The notes under the pieces: generated by a model
Told to the model about the DNA's origin: nothing
What the model saw: only the letters and a program-made list of their open reading frames with translations
Databases searched by the model: none
In this document: piece by piece, positions 35,509 through 47,920 of the stretch
Position numbering within the stretch: the first letter of the stretch is position 1
Layout: each line of letters starts with the position of its first letter
Program-made: the position numbers and the translations under genes
NCBI RefSeq assembly: GCF_963576675.1
Contig: NC_088911.1
Location: forward strand, 137,271,929 to 137,335,928
DNA: 64,000 bases
Direction: 5' to 3'
Source: Euphorbia lathyris
Lineage: Eukaryota > Streptophyta > Magnoliopsida > Malpighiales > Euphorbiaceae

Positions 35509-37968
35509 CTAAGCTTGAGCTACCCCTTTGCCTTTGTCTTTCCTCTTACTGCCCGAAGTTTCTCCTGCCTTTGACTGAGTTCCATCAGCTTGTGCTTTCT
35601 CCCCCGTTTTGCCACCATCAGGCGGAGGAGGGATGAAGGTATCATTGAGAGCAGCACGAGTTAGCTTGACCTAATATGCCTTGAGATGTTTCGTGCTTTC
35701 AAATAACCCATCAAGCACTGGGACTCCATCATCCAGAACTGTACCAGGGACGCGAATGGATGCGCTGATCATGCTGAGCATGTATTCATGTGACTTAGTT
35801 AGCTAAGATATTGTGTCAGTTAGCTGGGCATAAGATTGATGGTACATTCGAAGTACAGCCTTTTCGTAGATATCACGCTGAGCGTTTGTGTGACGCACAT
35901 GTCTAAATAAGCTCTGAGTAGTCTGGAGGATAGTATTGGTTTTCACCAAGTCAGTTTCCATTTCCTCTTTACTCAGGTTTAGAAGACGGACAGCTTTGCT
36001 AATTTCATCCATCGAACATTGGGAAGATGAGGAGAGAAGTTCACGAGTACCAGTCAACTCAGAAAACAACTTGGTAAAATAATGACCTAACTCAGCAGAG
36101 GTAGCATAGCCCATGTTGACTGTAGGTAAAGCATTGATCTGTCCCTGAAGTGAATTCATATGATTCACCATCATCAAGATTAGCTCGGTCAGCTTGACAA
36201 AGGATTCTTGCTTGGGTTGCTGGGTTTGGACTGAGGTCATGACACTTACTAAATCTTTGAGATTCTTGATCTCATTGAGAAGCTGAGTGACAGACGAGAA
36301 TTCTTGTGATTCAGCATTTGCGGACCCAGCAGCATCGGCATGAGAAGTGTTTAAATCCTAGAGAAGATGTTAGGCTGAGTCAATGATGCGACGTCCAGAC
36401 TCAGTTGCATGAAGATAGGCAAATTGTGCCTCAGGATTTAGCTCAGTGGCCGGAATTCTAGTAGCACCTGATTGAGGAGGGGTTTGGTGTTGTCCTTGAG
36501 TGGAAGTGTCAGTATGGTCAGCAGGTGGACTTTGATTGTGATTAGCAGTAGGAACTAATTGCTCAATATTCTGGGAAATGTGATGGGAAGGAGGTGGATC
36601 CACAGAGATATTTACCTGCTCAACATGGACTTGAGTTGGTGCAGGAAGAGGCATCTCAGGTTGAGCAGGATTTTCTTTAGCTTATTTATCTCCTTGAGCA
36701 GCTAGGACTTCGAGTTCTTGCTCGGCTTGGTTTGGATTTTCTGGAGTCTTGGCGTGTTGCTCAGTATGAGTAACAGAGGCTTGTTTTTCCTATGTAGAGG
36801 GCTCAGGATGCATTGAGAAGAACTTAAATTGAGTATCCGTGAGGTCAGTGATTTGATCCCTCAGAGGCAAATCATCCAGGAGGTCAATGACTAGAGATCT
36901 GTAGGCTTTCTTCTTAAGCCTTTTTAACTTTTTGGTCTTAGGAGGAGAAGGGTCAGTAGGAATGGAATCAAGAGATGATTCTACCCCGAGATCAGTGTTG
37001 AGGCCTTCCATCACCGTCTCTTGCTCTGGGAGCTCAGCATCATCAGCTTCCTCCTGAGCTTCCTCCTGAGCTTCCTCGATGACCCCTTTTCCCTTCTTGG
37101 GCTTGATGGGTTGGTCATATACTAACCCAAACAACAAGGCAGCCGTGATTTCAGTTCCCAAGGTTTCTGTTTCATTAATCAAGTCGATTTGATGATCTTC
37201 GAGGATTCTGGTTATAAGGGAACCCAGCCTGAGCTTGATGGTACTTCGTTGGAGTGCTCCTACCAGAAATACGGGCATATTGAGAGGGTTGTAGGTCAGC
37301 ATGTGCCAAATGAAGCACTGCTCGAAATTTGAAGCTGATGATGTTGAGTTGATTTTTGGGAAGATGAGGTTAGTGAGGAGATAGTGAGCCATCTTTTGAT
37401 TTTGACCCATGCATGTACTGGGTATTTCTCCTTTGTGTTTTGCTGGTTTACAGAACGTTACAGTGTGGTCAAGCTTTTCCTTAGTAGTCCTGAATTCTGT
37501 TCCGGTGTTTGGCAGATTGAGTAAGGTTGCGAGATAGGATGGGGTAATCGTTTGCTTCTTACCTTTAACGTGGGTTACCAGATGGTCAGCATCACTTCCA
37601 TCAACACAGAGGTTGGAGTAAAATTCACGTACTAACCTAGGGTAGGTTCTACCAGCAAGAGAAAAGAGTCCAGCCCATTCATTCTTCTCAATCCATTCAC
37701 AGAACGGTTTCTCATCTTTTATGAAGCTTGGAGAGAACCATCGACATCTAAGAACCTCATGATTCTTTACGCTCGGGTATACTTTAACGAAGAATTTCTC
37801 ATTCGGCTGCTTGTCCTTCTTCTTCTTCTTTGAAGAGGCTGCGAGGTCAGTTTTAGGGTTCTTGTGTGGAGTTAGGTCATGCTGACCTTGTTGAGGAGGA
37901 GACTTAGGATTTTCGTCGGTGTGGTCGTCGGTGTGACCGCCACCGGAAAGATTTTGGGATTTCATCAT
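35509..37968 (-). pseudogene. Copia env-position ORF (putative plant transposon protein family), broken
   Basis: An 819-codon frame between pol and the polypurine tract, interrupted by about six stops (at 36790, near 36684, 36370, near 36358, 35803 and near 35672) but with no frameshift. N-terminal basic region with a Lys run, then a globular part (residues about 50-290: FSPSFIKDEKPFCEWIEKN, LVREFYSNLCVDG, HMLTYNPLNMPVFLVGAL) resembling the family called putative plant transposon protein (PF20167-like), then an acidic EEAQEEAQEE segment, a basic KKLKRLKKK stretch, a Pro/Gln-rich linker and helical, coiled-coil-like C-terminus. It occupies the place of the Sirevirus envelope-like gene; no membrane segment is seen. 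Role unknown. Confidence 0.72.
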
Positions 37969-38286
37969 GATTACGAATTCTTTGAGAGGATTTTGGGATT
38001 CAGAGAGAGGGATTTGAATGCCAAGGATTTCGAATGTAAAGAGTGATAAGTGATAGGGGAATTTCGTCCCTATCTTTTAGCGTGATTTACGGTTTAATTT
38101 TAGATGAAATAAATAAGTTTAATTGCAAAAATAGAGTGTTTTAATAAAATAACGAAATAAAAATGAAATCCGTACTTTCGGTTAATTTTCCTTATTTTTG
38201 ATTAATATTAGAAAATAAAACGTCAAGCTAACTCGGCTCTCGAGAATTGTATTTCAGGTACGAGCAAGGAGTGAAAGCCCACCGAC

Positions 38287-38722
38287 ATACGCGGGGCATG
38301 GAACACTTGGTCAGGCACCACGTGGGATCTAGTCACCAATACGCGAGGCGTATCAACCACCACGCGAGGCGTGTGACACATGTCAGAAATGATAAGCCTA
38401 ATCCTGAAAGTCAGACTGCATGGTCTCCCAGAGTCAACTGCTCCTACGCGGGGCGTCCCACCTTACACGCGGGGCGTGTAAGGAAGTTCTTCAGTCCAAA
38501 AAAGCTCAGAGACTTATTTACGCGAGGCGTGCTTCAGCTACGCATAGCGTAAAGGACCCAATTCAAGCAATAAAATCTCAGAAACTCAAACACGCGAGGC
38601 GCACCTCAGTCTACGCGGGGCGTGGTTGAGACAACAAGATCTGAATTTGGTCCACATGCAGGAGATTTCTGACGGAATGGGCAAATACGCAAGGCGTACT
38701 CCACCATACGCGAGGCGTATCA
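38287..38722. repeat. Dyad array in solo LTR
   Basis: About eleven dispersed short dyads of the form (T/C)ACGC-GAG/GGG-GCGT(A/G) between 38288 and 38720, upstream of the TATA box. Confidence 0.85.
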
Positions 38723-38798
38723 TGGGAAATCTGCAGAAAATCATGTTCCTCCATGCTTGTATTTTGTGAAATTAAAACTCTACCCCTAGCTTGATGTG

Positions 38799-38807
38799 TA
38801 TAAATAG
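38799..38807 (+). promoter_or_regulatory. TATA box of solo LTR
   Basis: TATAAATAG about 80 bp downstream of the last dyad of the array; likely core promoter of the LTR. Confidence 0.65.
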
Positions 38808-39836
38808 GAGTGACTAGCACTCATTTAGACACCTTGGAAAACCTTTGAATCCAAGCTTTTGTTATACAATTCTTAGTGTAGTTTAAATTCTTGTTATATA
38901 GTGTGAGATTTTATTTTACATAGCAAAACTCTTCCACCTTGAGAGCTTGTTCGTTAATTCCGGCATTCCGTCAAAGTTCCGTTCCATCTCTGTTCACCAA
39001 GCTCGAAAGCTCCACCTCCAAGTCCTAAGAGACGGCCTTGAGTCCGGTTAGCTAGTTCCGAGGGTGGATTCTTCCCTTTTCACTTACTAACTAGCTTGCA
39101 CTCTTCCTATGTACTAGGTTTGGTTGTATTTCATATTTACATTCTCCATATTTATAATTTATGATTCATAATCTCTTTCTCTATATTTGTGTTGATGTTT
39201 GCTACTTGTTTTGATACTCCTAGGAGAATGCGATTTCCGATGCCATTCGGGCTATCTTTAGGGATTCATATAGGTGTTGCTTTACCGGAAGTGACGCTCT
39301 GGAAACCGTAGGAATTGACAAACCACGGAACTTACGGGCCCTAATTTCTGGTCCCAAGCATTAGACACGCCTTGACTAGGAACCACGTAGTCTAAGTACT
39401 TCATGGATCGGTCACACTACACGTAGTCATCATTGCAAGAGTAAATCATTAACTGTTAATATATTGAGAGTCATTGTTTGTCATATTTATAACTTATCGC
39501 CTTCCATATCATTTCGTAGAGTTTTGTTATATAAATTTATCTCAACCGTAGCTAGGAGTAGTTTGTAGTTGTTCCCCGAATCAACTCAAAGTATTCACCG
39601 CCTAGATAACGTATAAAACCGAGTTGTTTAATACTTGTAGTTATAAATCCCGTGGATTCGATACCCGGTCTTAACCGGATTATTACTTGATACGACGGGG
39701 TACACTTGACCCTAAGTAGTGGTGTCTAGTAGAGATAGAGCATTTAAAGATCACATTCATAGTCATAACGCACTCATCATAATATATATTTCGTCGTTTA
39801 AGAAAGCTCTACCTATACGTACGCCCCATCAATAAG

Positions 39837-40256
39837 CGAGGATACTTCCACTATTTATAGAGGTGCGAATTGATCCTATTCGTTGAACTAGCCGTTTAAC
39901 CTCGAGATGATCAACCGATAGAGATTCTGGCATTTATGACACGTTCGGCGCATGGGTTTTCTCATTATTGCTTACGTTATCCTAGGTGGCTATTAATACG
40001 TGTGCTAGCATTTAATGTTTTAAATGAGTTTTACTCAGCATTAAGGATATCAAACGTTTGAGATTCTGAGTAGTCAGTTTTACGTAGGATAGTTGTTTGT
40101 GGGCTTAGTAACTTAGCTTAGGATAATCACTCAGCATGTATGTCTACTCAGCATATGGTGATATCATGTTATTTCTAACTCAGCATGCAACAGTTACTAA
40201 TTTATCACAAATCACTCAGTATGGTAATCACTCAACATTCAATTAAGCACATAGAA
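39837..40256. other. Copia spacer between pol end and env-position ORF
   Basis: Continuation of copia sequence right of the solo LTR. Repeats of ACTCAGCAT-type words but no frame; pol stops at about 40257. Confidence 0.5.
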
Positions 40257-42486
40257 TTATTGAAGAGGATTAGACATACCGATAGCTTCCCTTAATATGT
40301 TAAATTGCTCACGAGCCAAGGGCTTCGTAAAGATATCCGCAAGCTGTTCATTTGTTGATACGTAAGTCAGTTTGATCTCACCCTTGAATACATGATCTCT
40401 GATGAAGTGATGTCTTATGCTGACATGCTTCATCCTGCTGTGTTAGATTGGATTTTTAGATAAGTCAATGGCACTTTTGTTGTCACATTTGACTTCTATT
40501 GTTTCTATTTTGACACCATAATCCTCAAGCTGTTGCTTAATCCATAGGACTTGGGCCACACAGCTTCCAGCAGCAATGTACTCAGCTTCAGTCATTGACA
40601 AGGCCACTGATGACTGCTTCTTACTAAACCACAAAACCAGACAGCTTCCTAGGAAATGGCATCCTCCTGAAGTGCTTTTTCGTTCTAGCTTATCTCGCCC
40701 ATAGTCAGCATCGGTATATTCAATCAGTGTGAAGTCACTTGTATTTGGATACCATAAACCTGCATTAACTGAGCTCTGCAAATATCTGAAATTTTTTTTA
40801 CAGCTATTAAGTGAGATTCCCTGGGGTCAGCTTGATATCTTGCGCAATAACATACTGAGTACTGAATGTCAGGTCTACTAGCAGTAAGATAAAGTAGAGA
40901 GCCTATCATACGTCGATATAATTTGCTATCTACAGACTTACCTTTTTCGTCAGCACAAAGGACAGTGTCAGTGCCCATTGGGGTTGATATGGGTTTACAT
41001 TCTTCCATATCAAACTTCTTTAGTATTTCTTTGGCGTACTTAGACTGACTAATGAAGATGACATTCTTACCTTGCTTGATTTGAAGTCCAAGGAAGAAGT
41101 TGAGTTCGCCCATCATAGACATTTCGAACTCAGTTTGCATCTGTTTACTGAACTCTTTGCACATCGAATCGTCAGTAGCACCAAAAATTATGTCATCTAC
41201 GTAAATTTGTGCAAGTAGGGTATTTTTGCCCTTTTTCTTAATGAACAAGGTTGTGTCAGCTTTGCCTCTGACATAATTCCTGGTCAGCAGGAAGTTGGTC
41301 AACCTCTCATACCAAGCTCTTGGAGCTTGCTTTAGGCCATATAGGGCCTTTTTGAGTTTATAAACGTGGTTTGGAAATTTTGGATCTTCAAACCCTAGAG
41401 GCTGACTAACATATACCTCTTCGTTTATAAAGCCATTAAGAAATGGACTCTTAACATCCATTTGATATAATTTAAAGTTCATAAAACTGGCATAGGCACA
41501 CAGTATTCGTATAGCTTCTAACCTAGCAACGGGTGCAAAGGTTTCACCATAGTCAATGCCCTCTTGCTGACTATAGCCTTGGGCTACAAGTCGGGCTTTA
41601 TTTCTGACTATGTTGCCTTGCTAATCTAATTTATTTCTAAAGACCCACTTAGTTCCTATGGTCTTTTGATTCCTAGGTTTAGGTACTAAATCCCATACCT
41701 CATTTCTTGTGAATTGATCAAGCTCTTCTTGCATAGCGTTGATCCAATATTCATCGTGCTCAGCATCAGCAAAATTCTTTGGCTCATGCATTGAGATGAA
41801 GGCAACATTGATGAGGTACTTCCTAAGCTGATCTCTTGTCATCAGCTTGTTGTCAGCAGCATCAAGAATGGACTTCTCCGAATGTCCTCTTGGAATTTTT
41901 ATTTCTTTGGGCAATGTTGAGTTGTTTGGAACATGTGTTTCTACAATCTCTGCATGAATAGATTGGTCAGCAAATGTTATTTCAATTTCTTGCTTACCTT
42001 TGGTCAGCCCTTGTATTGATGACTCAGAGGCTCCATTTTGATCAGCGGAAGCTGAGCTTGGTTCATCTTCAACGAACTGAGTTGACTTTCCTGCAGGGTC
42101 AGCTTCATCGAACTCAACATGGACAGACTCTTCTACAACCTAAGTTCGTTTATTATACACTCTATATGCTTTGCTGTTAGTTGAGTACCCTAAAAAGATC
42201 GCTTCGTCAGCTTTGGCATCAAATTTTGCAAGATTATCTTTTGTGTTGAGTATAAAATATTTACACCCAAAGGCACGAAAGTAGCCAATGTTGGGCTTTC
42301 GTCCTTTCCAAAGTTCATATGGGGTTTTCTTAAGAATAGGTCTAACTAAAGCCCTATTGAGAATGTAGCATGCTGTGTGGACAACTTCACCCTAGAAATA
42401 CTTTGGAAGCCTATTTTCACTCAGCATTGTCCTAGCTATTTCGACAATTGTTCTGTTCTTCCTTTCAACAACCCCATTCTGTTGAG
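40257..42486 (-). pseudogene. pol: Copia integrase C-part, reverse transcriptase and RNase H, broken
   Basis: It continues the integrase cut at 51337, starting within the conserved QQNGVVERKNR motif. Stops occur near 42390, 42140, 41620 and 40442. RT shows [21 protein letters not shown] and catalytic YVDDIIFG (about 41215-41190). RNase H shows YTDADYGRDKLERKSTSGG and SMTEAEYIAAGSC (40443-40781). A one-base change in the A/T run near 40795 shifts RT out of frame with RNase H. The end includes the conserved ADIFTKPL region (about 40320) and stops at about 40257. Confidence 0.9.
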
Positions 42487-42491
42487 GTGTT

Positions 42492-44145
42492 TGATGCGCC
42501 CTCACCTAACTCGAGATGAGAACTCACTAAGGGATAAGTGTACCCCATCGTTATCAAGTAATAAATTTCTGGTTTAAGTCCAGGTTATCGTCCACAGGAT
42601 TTATTTCTGCAAGTACCGAGCTACTCGATCTCGGATGTTATCTAGGCTTAGGGGGTTTTGAGTTGGTTTGTTTATATTAATCTACTCCTAGGTTGAATTA
42701 TACTAATCCTAGCTAAGTTATCTAATTCTAACTAGGTTATCTAATTCTAGCTAAGTTATTCTACGCCTAACTAAGTTACTTTACCCCTAATTGATCTTTT
42801 ACCAATGCAATTAACCGAATGATCATGAAGGGATACGATGATAATGAAAATAGGATGTTTAAACAATTGAATTGAAACTAAGTCACTTGTGTCCAAGGCG
42901 ATTAACCCAACCTATCCTCCTAAAGTCCCTAGTTCGTGATTCCCTTGTAAGGCCGAAACTAGCTCTAAGGCTCAGTAATTTGGGCTTAATCTTCTATAGG
43001 GTTGTCAATCCTATAGGCACTGACTAGGTCAGATTCAGCTCGCAATATGTGCCAACCTAATTTTGGGATTATCGAATGAGTTAAACCAATCAGACAAAGC
43101 GTAAGACAAAGATTGAAACATCAAAACAATTGAATGAACAAGAACTATAATATATATCAAAGATGGAAACATTGTCACGAAGTTACAATAAACCTAGAAT
43201 TCATAGCATGTATCAGAGGCTAGACAGAATGTAAAAGAAGAAAAATCCCTTTCAGGGAACCTGTCTACCAATGCAGGCGTCTTTCTAGGATTTAAGGATG
43301 GAGCTTGAGCAATCCTCGGTGAACGGAGCTTCGAAGGTATCTTCAATGGAGGTTTGAAGGATATGGAGGAGGTGGAGAGGATTTCTCAAGGTGGAAGCTA
43401 AACTAATTACAAAAGTGAAAGATATTGAATTACAATTGAAAAACCCTATGTATAGATGTGTCTCGGGCCTCGTTTTGACCTATTTTCGTGTCCTAGTTGG
43501 TGTAGGAAGACGTGGGGCCGAGCATGGCTTCGTGGGGGCGGAATTGGTCTTTTTGACCAATTCCCGCAGGCCTGCTCGCCGAGCAGGAAAGGCTGCTCGG
43601 CGAGCAGGGCTGCTCGCGCCGAGCAGCCCCCTGCTCGCCGAGCAGGCGCCTGGTGGCCTACTCGCCGAGCAGGCTCCTGCTCGCCGAGCAGGCATAGCCT
43701 GCTCGCCGAGCAGAAATGGCCCGTAGGGCCCTGCTCGCCGAGCGTTTTCGCCCGAAGCGCGCTCGATCCAAGCTCGATGAGTTCTGCGACCTTTTTCGTC
43801 CGACTTCACACCTGCACACGCATAAAAACTCCGGAAAACATTAGTCCAAAAGCCAAATTGATCCGGCAATCGCTTATTTTGAGCAAACGCTTCGTTTGGT
43901 GCGACTTTTGACGGACCAATTAGCTTCAAAAGATAACGGAATTCTAATACGCATGCTATTTCGGCCGTATTTGCCTAAATTGATTACAAAACAAGCCTAA
44001 ACGACGAAAAGTAAATAGAATGTTCTCAATTCCTAACTTACTCACACAAAAGCATTTAAATGCGGAATTGCTCGCTTATTAGCCAAATAACCCTAAAAAC
44101 CGTCCTAAAACCGTACCCAAAGATAGGGGTTTTTGACCCCTATCA
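42492..44145 (-). repeat. 3' LTR of Athila element
   Basis: 1654 bp, matching 49679-51331 closely. Inner edge CTATCA at 44145. The dyad array lies at about 43566-43745; its TATA-like word CTATACATAG (minus, 43448-43457) has one change from the 5' copy. Confidence 0.93.
43566..43745. repeat. CTGCTCG/CGAGCAG dyad array, Athila 3' LTR
   Basis: Tandemly spaced 15-bp dyads CTGCTCG-n-CGAGCAG, with the middle base mostly C on the plus strand. Number and spacing differ from the 5' LTR copy. Confidence 0.88.
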
Positions 44146-45717
44146 AACCTCCTCGCACTTAAAACTTTACTTGTCCCCAAGTAAACTAAAAAAACTAAAC
44201 CCGCCATCACAAGCAAGCTAGAAAACTTCCCAGTTTGACTAGGTGCTTGACATAATTTCGAGCATCTGTAATTACATGCATTCGGAAGTACAAAGTAGAG
44301 ACACGATATCCAAAAGCCGCATCTCAATTATCATGGGTTATAGTTTTAAGCAAATGGACACATGTTCAATTAAACGAGCTTGGGGGGATCGCTAAGTAAA
44401 ACACCTCACCATAGGTAGTTCACTCATTCACACAATTTTTGGTGGCTAAGGTGTTTACTCTCGGCTTATGTTCTTGCTTAGGATTACGTTGATTTTGCAC
44501 GTTCATCCGAGTTCCTCTACTATGCTATATGACTCCGATGATATCAAAAACAGCCTCTAATTGGGGTTGTAATGTGGTTAGAGGGTTAAAGGTACAACAA
44601 GGGTTAAATGTTCTAGCGCTACAAAAACGGAGTTAAAATGGCTTTAGCAATCATGAAGTGACTGAGCTTTTTATTCATCCCTTATTATTTTTGTTTTTGG
44701 GATGCTCTCTTGAGATGTTTTTTTTTTAATTTTTAGGAACTGGGGAATGGAGTTCTTCCCTTTTGTTCGTCTCTTTTCTTTTCTTTTTCTGTTTTTCTTT
44801 TCCCCCTTTTTTTTCTTTCTGGGATAGTAATGCTCATTCACTTCTTAGCCTTTTGGCTTGCTACTGTAATGCCATAAACAAAGATAAAGCGCTAGAAGAA
44901 AACAAAGGCTCAGTTCGAGCTTTGCAAAAACAAGGGTTAAGTGGCGAACCAAGTTGTGGTTCGCAAAAACGGGTTAGAACGAAAGAAAAATCTACAAACT
45001 ACAAAAATGTCGGCTCAAAGGGGCTTCCTAGAGTGGATGAAAAAGAAAAACAAGGTAAAGAAAAGGGTTAATTCTAATGAGGCTAATTCATCGTTTATCA
45101 TCTCAAATCATTGCATGTAGGTTCAACACAGTATTAGGTGCAAAATCTGTAATCTTCCACAAGTCAAAGCATTCACACAAAAAATGTCAAGAAAAAGAGC
45201 TTTTTGATGTTCGCTCTTAGGCTCAAATTCAGCTCACAATTCTTTGGGTTTCAATTTTTTGTTTACTAGTTTTCCCCAAACTCAAGTTTAATATCACATG
45301 CCTTCAATTCTTAAGTTATCTACCTAAGTAATGATTTTAGCATTTTTTCAAAAGTAGGGTCTAAATGCAAACTGTAGCTCATGCTTTTACAAATACAAGA
45401 GTTGTGTCTTACGCCTAAACTAGTTGTCATGCAATTTTAGATTCGGTTTTCAGCCCTCAAAGACAAATAACGAAGTTTAGATTCGAAGGAGGTTCACGGT
45501 TTTAGGTCCTAAACATGCAAAAACATAAATAAAGCAAAAAATAAAACACCAAAACGCAAACCTAAACTAGACACGACGCAACAAAAATTTAAAAATTTAT
45601 ACAATTTTTGTAAGTTTGTCTACCCCTCCTCCTCACACTAAAAATATGTAATAAGTTCCAACATTGCATCATAAATCATAAAGTACGGGTGTAAAAAGTT
45701 AGGGTGGAGAAGACAAC
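44146..45717. other. Athila 3' untranslated region with polypurine tract
   Basis: On the minus strand GTGCGAGGAGGTT precedes the 3' LTR (44146-44158). The rest holds T-runs (44718-44820) and no supported frame. Confidence 0.6.
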
Positions 45718-46932
45718 TTACTGATCGGCCGGGGGATATGGCCAAGGCATGTTGTAGCGCTCGCAGTAGTCAGCCGCTACGTATTCAAGACCCGAAAGCC
45801 TTCGGTCCATATTCTGTTCAAAGTTGGTGAACCGTTGGTCCATCTGTTGAACAGTGTTAAAGGTCCGTAGGTTCAGATCCCGCATTTCTGTCATCATGGT
45901 GTTGATGGCTTGGAACTGGGCCTCCGTCCCCGACGCTTGGTGTTCCCTTTGGTCTCCTGCCGTCACAGGTTCTTCTTCCTCAGGTTCTTCATCCCTTCTT
46001 TGTTGTGGAACACGTGCTCTTTTTCTTCCTCCTCCGCTGGAGCTTGCTCCTCCAGTTGGGTTCCTGTTTAAAACTTCTTGAAAAGTAGATTTCCCCAAAA
46101 ACTTGGAGTTTAGCAGAGTAGGATAAATAGCAATTTCGGGATTATCTAAATTCTTGAATTGGCTCTCAAGTAGGTTGGTAACTAGGTGTCCAAGACCTAG
46201 GGAACCACGTTTTCTACTTGTTTGGCTTGAGAAGCCTTCAAATATGGCCTTGATATTGTCCACGGGTTTGTGGTTGGCCACACACCATAATATGAGCAAT
46301 TCCGTCTTTGAGACTTTATTGCTCTCATTTTTGCCCAATAAGTTGTGGGCCACAAATTTGTGGACAAGATTGAGAAGTGGGTCTAGGAGAGCGATTGGGC
46401 TAGCAGTCTGGGAGTTAAAGTCTGATATGCCTGTGAGTTGTTCCCAAGCTATATCTTTTATTATAGGATTCTCAAAGTCTGAGATCGCCCCTGGGTGATT
46501 ATAAACTCCCATTAGGGCTGCTAGCGTGGTAGCATCAAGGCGGTAAGGTTTACCGTTTAGCCTAAAGAAATGCTTCCCACCGCCCAACGGTAGCTCCTTT
46601 TTCCAAGTTGTCAAGAATTCTATGGTAAAATTGTGATAAACCAAAGTCTGGGTTGTGGCTAGTCTATACCAGCCGTGGAATTTGAGGATTTCATTGAAAT
46701 CCTTTTTTAACCCTAGACTCGATAAATAGGCTTGATCGACAATTACATGTGTGGCAAGGTCTTGTTTGGAAAACCTATCATACAAAAGTCCCTCACGTTC
46801 ATCAATAAGGCCAAAGGGTGGATCATACTTAGCTTGGAGGCTCTCGTCGAATTCGACCTCCGATTCGGCTTCGTTCTCGACGACGATCTTAGCTTTTCCT
46901 TTCCGACCCATATTTCCTGAGGAATAGACCAA
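45718..46932 (-). CDS. ATHILA ORF-1-like protein
   Basis: 404 codons open from ATG 46932 (a second ATG, MGRKGKAK, at 46911 may be the true start) to TGA or TAA at 45718. Basic N-terminus, acidic patch, then a globular region (FHGWYRLATTQTLVYHNF, LDATTLAALMGVYNHPG, KTELLILWCVANHKPVDN) of the plant family annotated as ATHILA ORF-1, a Gly/Arg linker with an EEPEEEEP stretch, and a helical C-terminus ending in YNMPWPYPP. It sits after gag where pol and the env-position ORF would be. Function is unknown. It is the longest undamaged frame of this element. Confidence 0.75.
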   Translation of the reverse strand: MVYSSGNMGRKGKAKIVVENEAESEVEFDESLQAKYDPPFGLIDEREGLLYDRFSKQDLATHVIVDQAYLSSLGLKKDFNEILKFHGWYRLATTQTLVYHNFTIEFLTTWKKELPLGGGKHFFRLNGKPYRLDATTLAALMGVYNHPGAISDFENPIIKDIAWEQLTGISDFNSQTASPIALLDPLLNLVHKFVAHNLLGKNESNKVSKTELLILWCVANHKPVDNIKAIFEGFSSQTSRKRGSLGLGHLVTNLLESQFKNLDNPEIAIYPTLLNSKFLGKSTFQEVLNRNPTGGASSSGGGRKRARVPQQRRDEEPEEEEPVTAGDQREHQASGTEAQFQAINTMMTEMRDLNLRTFNTVQQMDQRFTNFEQNMDRRLSGLEYVAADYCERYNMPWPYPPADQ

Positions 46933-47920
46933 AAATGGAAGAGTTAGAAATTATTTACAAGCTTCAACGTAAACCCTCAATAAATCATTCATAGGCACAA
47001 TAATAGCTTTAGGCACTTAGGGACTAAATCATAAGCATTTGGTCCCTAATTGTTTTACCCGAAATTCACAAAATTCATGCAAAATTGAAGATACCCAATG
47101 ACTAAAACATAAAAAGAATGCAATTCACAACCTTTTTGACAAGCTTCTAACTATAAATTGAATAGTTGAACTTTGAGCTAGAATGGGGATTTTTCCCAAA
47201 TTGAGCAATTTCTCCAAATATTCACAAATTGAGAATAGAAATCACACCCAAACTATAAATTAATCATTATGTTAACACAAATTGCAAGGAAATCAAGAGT
47301 TTAGAAGCAAACAAGACACTAATTTGAGAAAAGGGGAAAAAAACTTAGGTTTTTCTCAAACCTCAAAAATTATCACCCTAAGCTAAAATCTAAGCCTATA
47401 AACATGTTAGAAATCAAAAATAGGTAAAGATTCATACCTTATATCTTGAATTCGGGTTGGAATGAAGAATTTGGGGGGTTAGGTTTTGAAGAAACAAAAG
47501 AGAAGGAGAAGAGAAGAATGAAAAAAATGTGATAAAAAGAAAAGAAAGAAGAGAGAAGGGAAGAAGAAGGTGGGGAAGGGGATGATGAGTCATCCCCCCC
47601 CCCTTTTTTTTCTTTTCTCACTCTTTTCTTTCTTTTATTTTATTAATTTATTTTTTTTATTATATATATATTTTTTTTAAAATAGAGTGCGGGGGAACAA
47701 AGTTTGACAGGAAAAACAAACGAGATCAAAACTCAATTAACCAAAATAATAAAAGGAAATGAAAGCAATAATAAAAACAAAAAGGAAAGAAAATGCAGAA
47801 TCAAATTGTTCAAACTTTGGATTAAAAACCGAGGAGGACCCGATTTCTCCCCCTTACTCAATCCTTTCTCAGGATCTTTGGGTTCTTCTCCGTTGTGCTA
47901 GGGAGAGAACCCTGTGGCCT
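46933..47920. other. Athila spacer between gag and second ORF (pol absent)
   Basis: Low-complexity A- and T-rich sequence with a purine-rich minisatellite-like stretch at 47480-47600 and T-runs near 47600-47680. No fragment of protease, RT or integrase is recognisable, so the pol deletion is complete. Confidence 0.65.

Larger units (their letters stand above)
38051..39831 (+). repeat. Solo LTR of Athila-type element
   Basis: 1781 bp from TGATAGGGG to CCCCATCA, flanked by a perfect 5-bp duplication ATAAG (38046-38050, 39832-39836). The terminal words resemble those of the Athila element at 42492-51331 (TGATAGGGG ... GCGCATCA), but the body differs, so it is a separate family. It arose by LTR-LTR recombination within the copia element. 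Confidence 0.85.

Noticed and set aside
43391..43929. Frames rich in Ala/Arg/Ser over the Athila LTR (also 50580-51114)
   Set aside because: By-product of the CTGCTCG/CGAGCAG dyads, open in several frames at once.
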